A stretch of DNA of 25,664 nucleotides, taken from assembly GCA_029257755.1 (NCBI GenBank), contig JARIAP010000002.1:1-25664 (forward strand), given 5' to 3'. The translations under genes were made by a program, and so were the position numbers. The notes beneath the pieces are model-generated. The model was given only the letters and a program-made list of their open reading frames with translations. It did no database searches and was not told where the DNA came from. Positions 24,446 through 25,664 of this stretch are shown here, piece by piece. This DNA comes from Helicobacter sp. (GTDB taxonomy: Bacteria > Campylobacterota > Campylobacteria > Campylobacterales > Helicobacteraceae). How positions within the stretch are numbered: the stretch's first letter is position 1; each line of letters begins with the position of its first letter.

Positions 24446-25664
24446 ATGTTAATTAAAATCTCAATAATTTTGCTTAGTTTTATTTCTTTTGTTTATGCAA
24501 AGATTCCATTAAACACAAATACAAACATAGAAACAAATAGCGACCAGTCTTTCCTTGTAGATTTAGCTTTGGAAGATATTCTAAAGAGAGATAATGATGT
24601 AGGCATAACATTAAAAGATCTTTTGCAAAATGCAAATAATAACTACTCAATACAATCTCAAGAATTACTTACAAAACAAGCAGATTCAGATTATATGGTG
24701 CAAATAATGGCTTTAATTCCAAATCTCGACTTTAAATATAATTTCAACAAAGTGTATTCTAGTGCACCTACAAATTATGATACACAAACAGCTCAATTAT
24801 CTTTCAACCTAAAAATTGATTATGCCGACTATAACGCAATAAAACAAAAAAGTGCAAACGCAACAAAAAATGCCTATGATAGCAAATACATAAAACAAAA
24901 CATATATCTACAAGTTGTCCAACAATATTATACATATTTTAGCAACGAATCTAAGCTTATAACATTGAAACATAAGTTAGAACAAATCAAATCCGATGTG
25001 GATAGAGTGCAAAAACTTTATGATCAAGGATTAAAAACTATTGCAGATTTAGAATCTTTAAAATCATCATATTCATTAACTCAATATCAAATAGATGATG
25101 CTAGATTAGCCCTAGAACATAGTAAGCTTATGTTGGAATATCTAACAAATAGCAAAATAGATTCTATAAAGAGGGTAAAAATAAATGATCCAAGCTATAA
25201 GATAGAAGATAGAAGCGATATTAAATCGCTTGAATATCAAGTAATGTCTCAAAAATATTTAAATAAACAACTTCATTATTTCCCCGTATTAAATATACAG
25301 GATTCATATACATATAATATACAAATTCCGGCATTCGCAAAAGATCTAATAGAAAGTGGGAGTTTTCCATCAACAATGTTAGCACAATTTGCAGATCATC
25401 AAAATACATTTAGTATTAATATAAGTTATGGGTTATTTGCCAAAATAGGTCAAAGTATGCAAAAGCAGTCTTTCAAGTTAGCACAACTAGCAATAGAAAA
25501 AAATCTTGCCTATAAAAAAAGTGAACAAAAAAAAGATGAAGAACTTTATAGAAAGGCAATTGAATTAGCTAGAAATCAAATAAATAGTGCAAAGGCAAGT
25601 TTAATATCAGCAAATTTATCTTATGATAATATGAAAAAAAGATATGATGCAAACCTTGTTACTT
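24446..25664 (+). CDS. TolC-family outer-membrane efflux protein, 3' end outside window
   Basis: The frame is open from ATG 24446 (AGGAG at 24436-24440) to the end of the window: 406 codons, no stop. A signal peptide (MLIKISIILLSFISFVYA, cleavage near 18) precedes the mature protein. LKDLLQNANNNYSIQSQEL begins the outer-membrane factor repeat, followed by long amphipathic helices (LQVVQQYYTYFSNESKL, VDRVQKLYDQGLKTIADLE) and barrel strands (AQLSFNLKIDYADYN, NTFSINISYGLFAKI). The second repeat starts around ARNQINSAKASLIS. TolC-like channels serve RND pumps, e.g. HefA/HefD/HefG in H. pylori. Membrane-fusion and pump genes are expected just downstream, outside the window. Confidence 0.9.
   Translation, partial: MLIKISIILLSFISFVYAKIPLNTNTNIETNSDQSFLVDLALEDILKRDNDVGITLKDLLQNANNNYSIQSQELLTKQADSDYMVQIMALIPNLDFKYNFNKVYSSAPTNYDTQTAQLSFNLKIDYADYNAIKQKSANATKNAYDSKYIKQNIYLQVVQQYYTYFSNESKLITLKHKLEQIKSDVDRVQKLYDQGLKTIADLESLKSSYSLTQYQIDDARLALEHSKLMLEYLTNSKIDSIKRVKINDPSYKIEDRSDIKSLEYQVMSQKYLNKQLHYFPVLNIQDSYTYNIQIPAFAKDLIESGSFPSTMLAQFADHQNTFSINISYGLFAKIGQSMQKQSFKLAQLAIEKNLAYKKSEQKKDEELYRKAIELARNQINSAKASLISANLSYDNMKKRYDANLVT

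Larger units (their letters stand above)
264..25166. repeat. Dispersed 9-bp odd palindrome TAGAWTCTA (15+ copies)
   Basis: Copies read by eye at 264, 1462, 3783, 6312, 6535, 7408, 8172, 8313, 8514, 8691, 8934, 13578, 21760, 22800 and 25158 (first base each). The core TAGAATC/GATTCTA occurs about 20 more times. Composition alone (about 37% A/T each, 13% G/C each) predicts less than one 9-mer and about six 7-mers per strand pair in this length. Both coding and non-coding copies are present (1462, 3783, 7408 and 13578 are non-coding). Confidence 0.7.

Noticed and set aside
1..25664. CRISPR arrays, tRNA genes, insertion sequences, prophage
   Set aside because: No regularly spaced direct repeats, cloverleaf-like sequence, transposase or phage gene was seen on either strand.

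Overview
The window is AT-rich (roughly 70-75% A+T by eye) and reads as a chromosomal segment of a Campylobacterota bacterium, most likely a Helicobacter of the enterohepatic type. The supporting evidence is the gene families: a FutC-like fucosyltransferase with a poly-G tract, a FlgG-type rod protein behind a sigma-54 promoter, the futalosine-pathway deaminase, an Opr-type porin, and a rpsA / small membrane protein / serA block that I recall from H. pylori. No tRNA, rRNA, insertion sequence, prophage or CRISPR array was seen.

Layout. 1-7250 is entirely on the + strand: the 3' part of groEL, hypC with a small downstream ORF, a 486-bp non-coding stretch with inverted repeats, an outer-membrane barrel protein, a tiny Cys-rich lipoprotein, a panC with extra N-terminal sequence, an Opr-like porin and a GT11 alpha-1,2-fucosyltransferase. 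7454-13004 is on the - strand: rnhA, then a tightly packed pilM-like / pilN-like / pilO-like / valS operon. A ComEA-like helix-hairpin-helix protein (13250-13510, +) diverges from that operon, and both have an extended -10 promoter. 13766-14450 (+) is the decayed remains of a SAM-dependent methyltransferase. 14845-24210 is on the - strand: a FlgG-family rod gene with a good sigma-54 promoter, a large lipoprotein, serA, a small membrane protein, rpsA, an aminodeoxyfutalosine deaminase, a CxxC lipoprotein and a WYL-domain regulator. A TolC-family gene (24446 to the end, +) diverges from the regulator and runs off the window.

How parts fit together. PilM/N/O-like proteins form the inner-membrane platform of type IV pilus and type II secretion machines, and ComEA binds incoming DNA in the periplasm. 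Their head-to-head arrangement suggests a Campylobacter-like (Cts-type) natural transformation apparatus rather than only the ComB system of H. pylori. The fucosyltransferase carries a G8 tract; either +1 or -1 slippage gives a stop within a few codons, so it is very likely phase-variable surface fucosylation. The WYL regulator and TolC-like channel share an intergenic region with a perfect palindrome, suggesting local control of an efflux system. A 9-bp odd palindrome, TAGAWTCTA, occurs at least 15 times, far above what base composition predicts.
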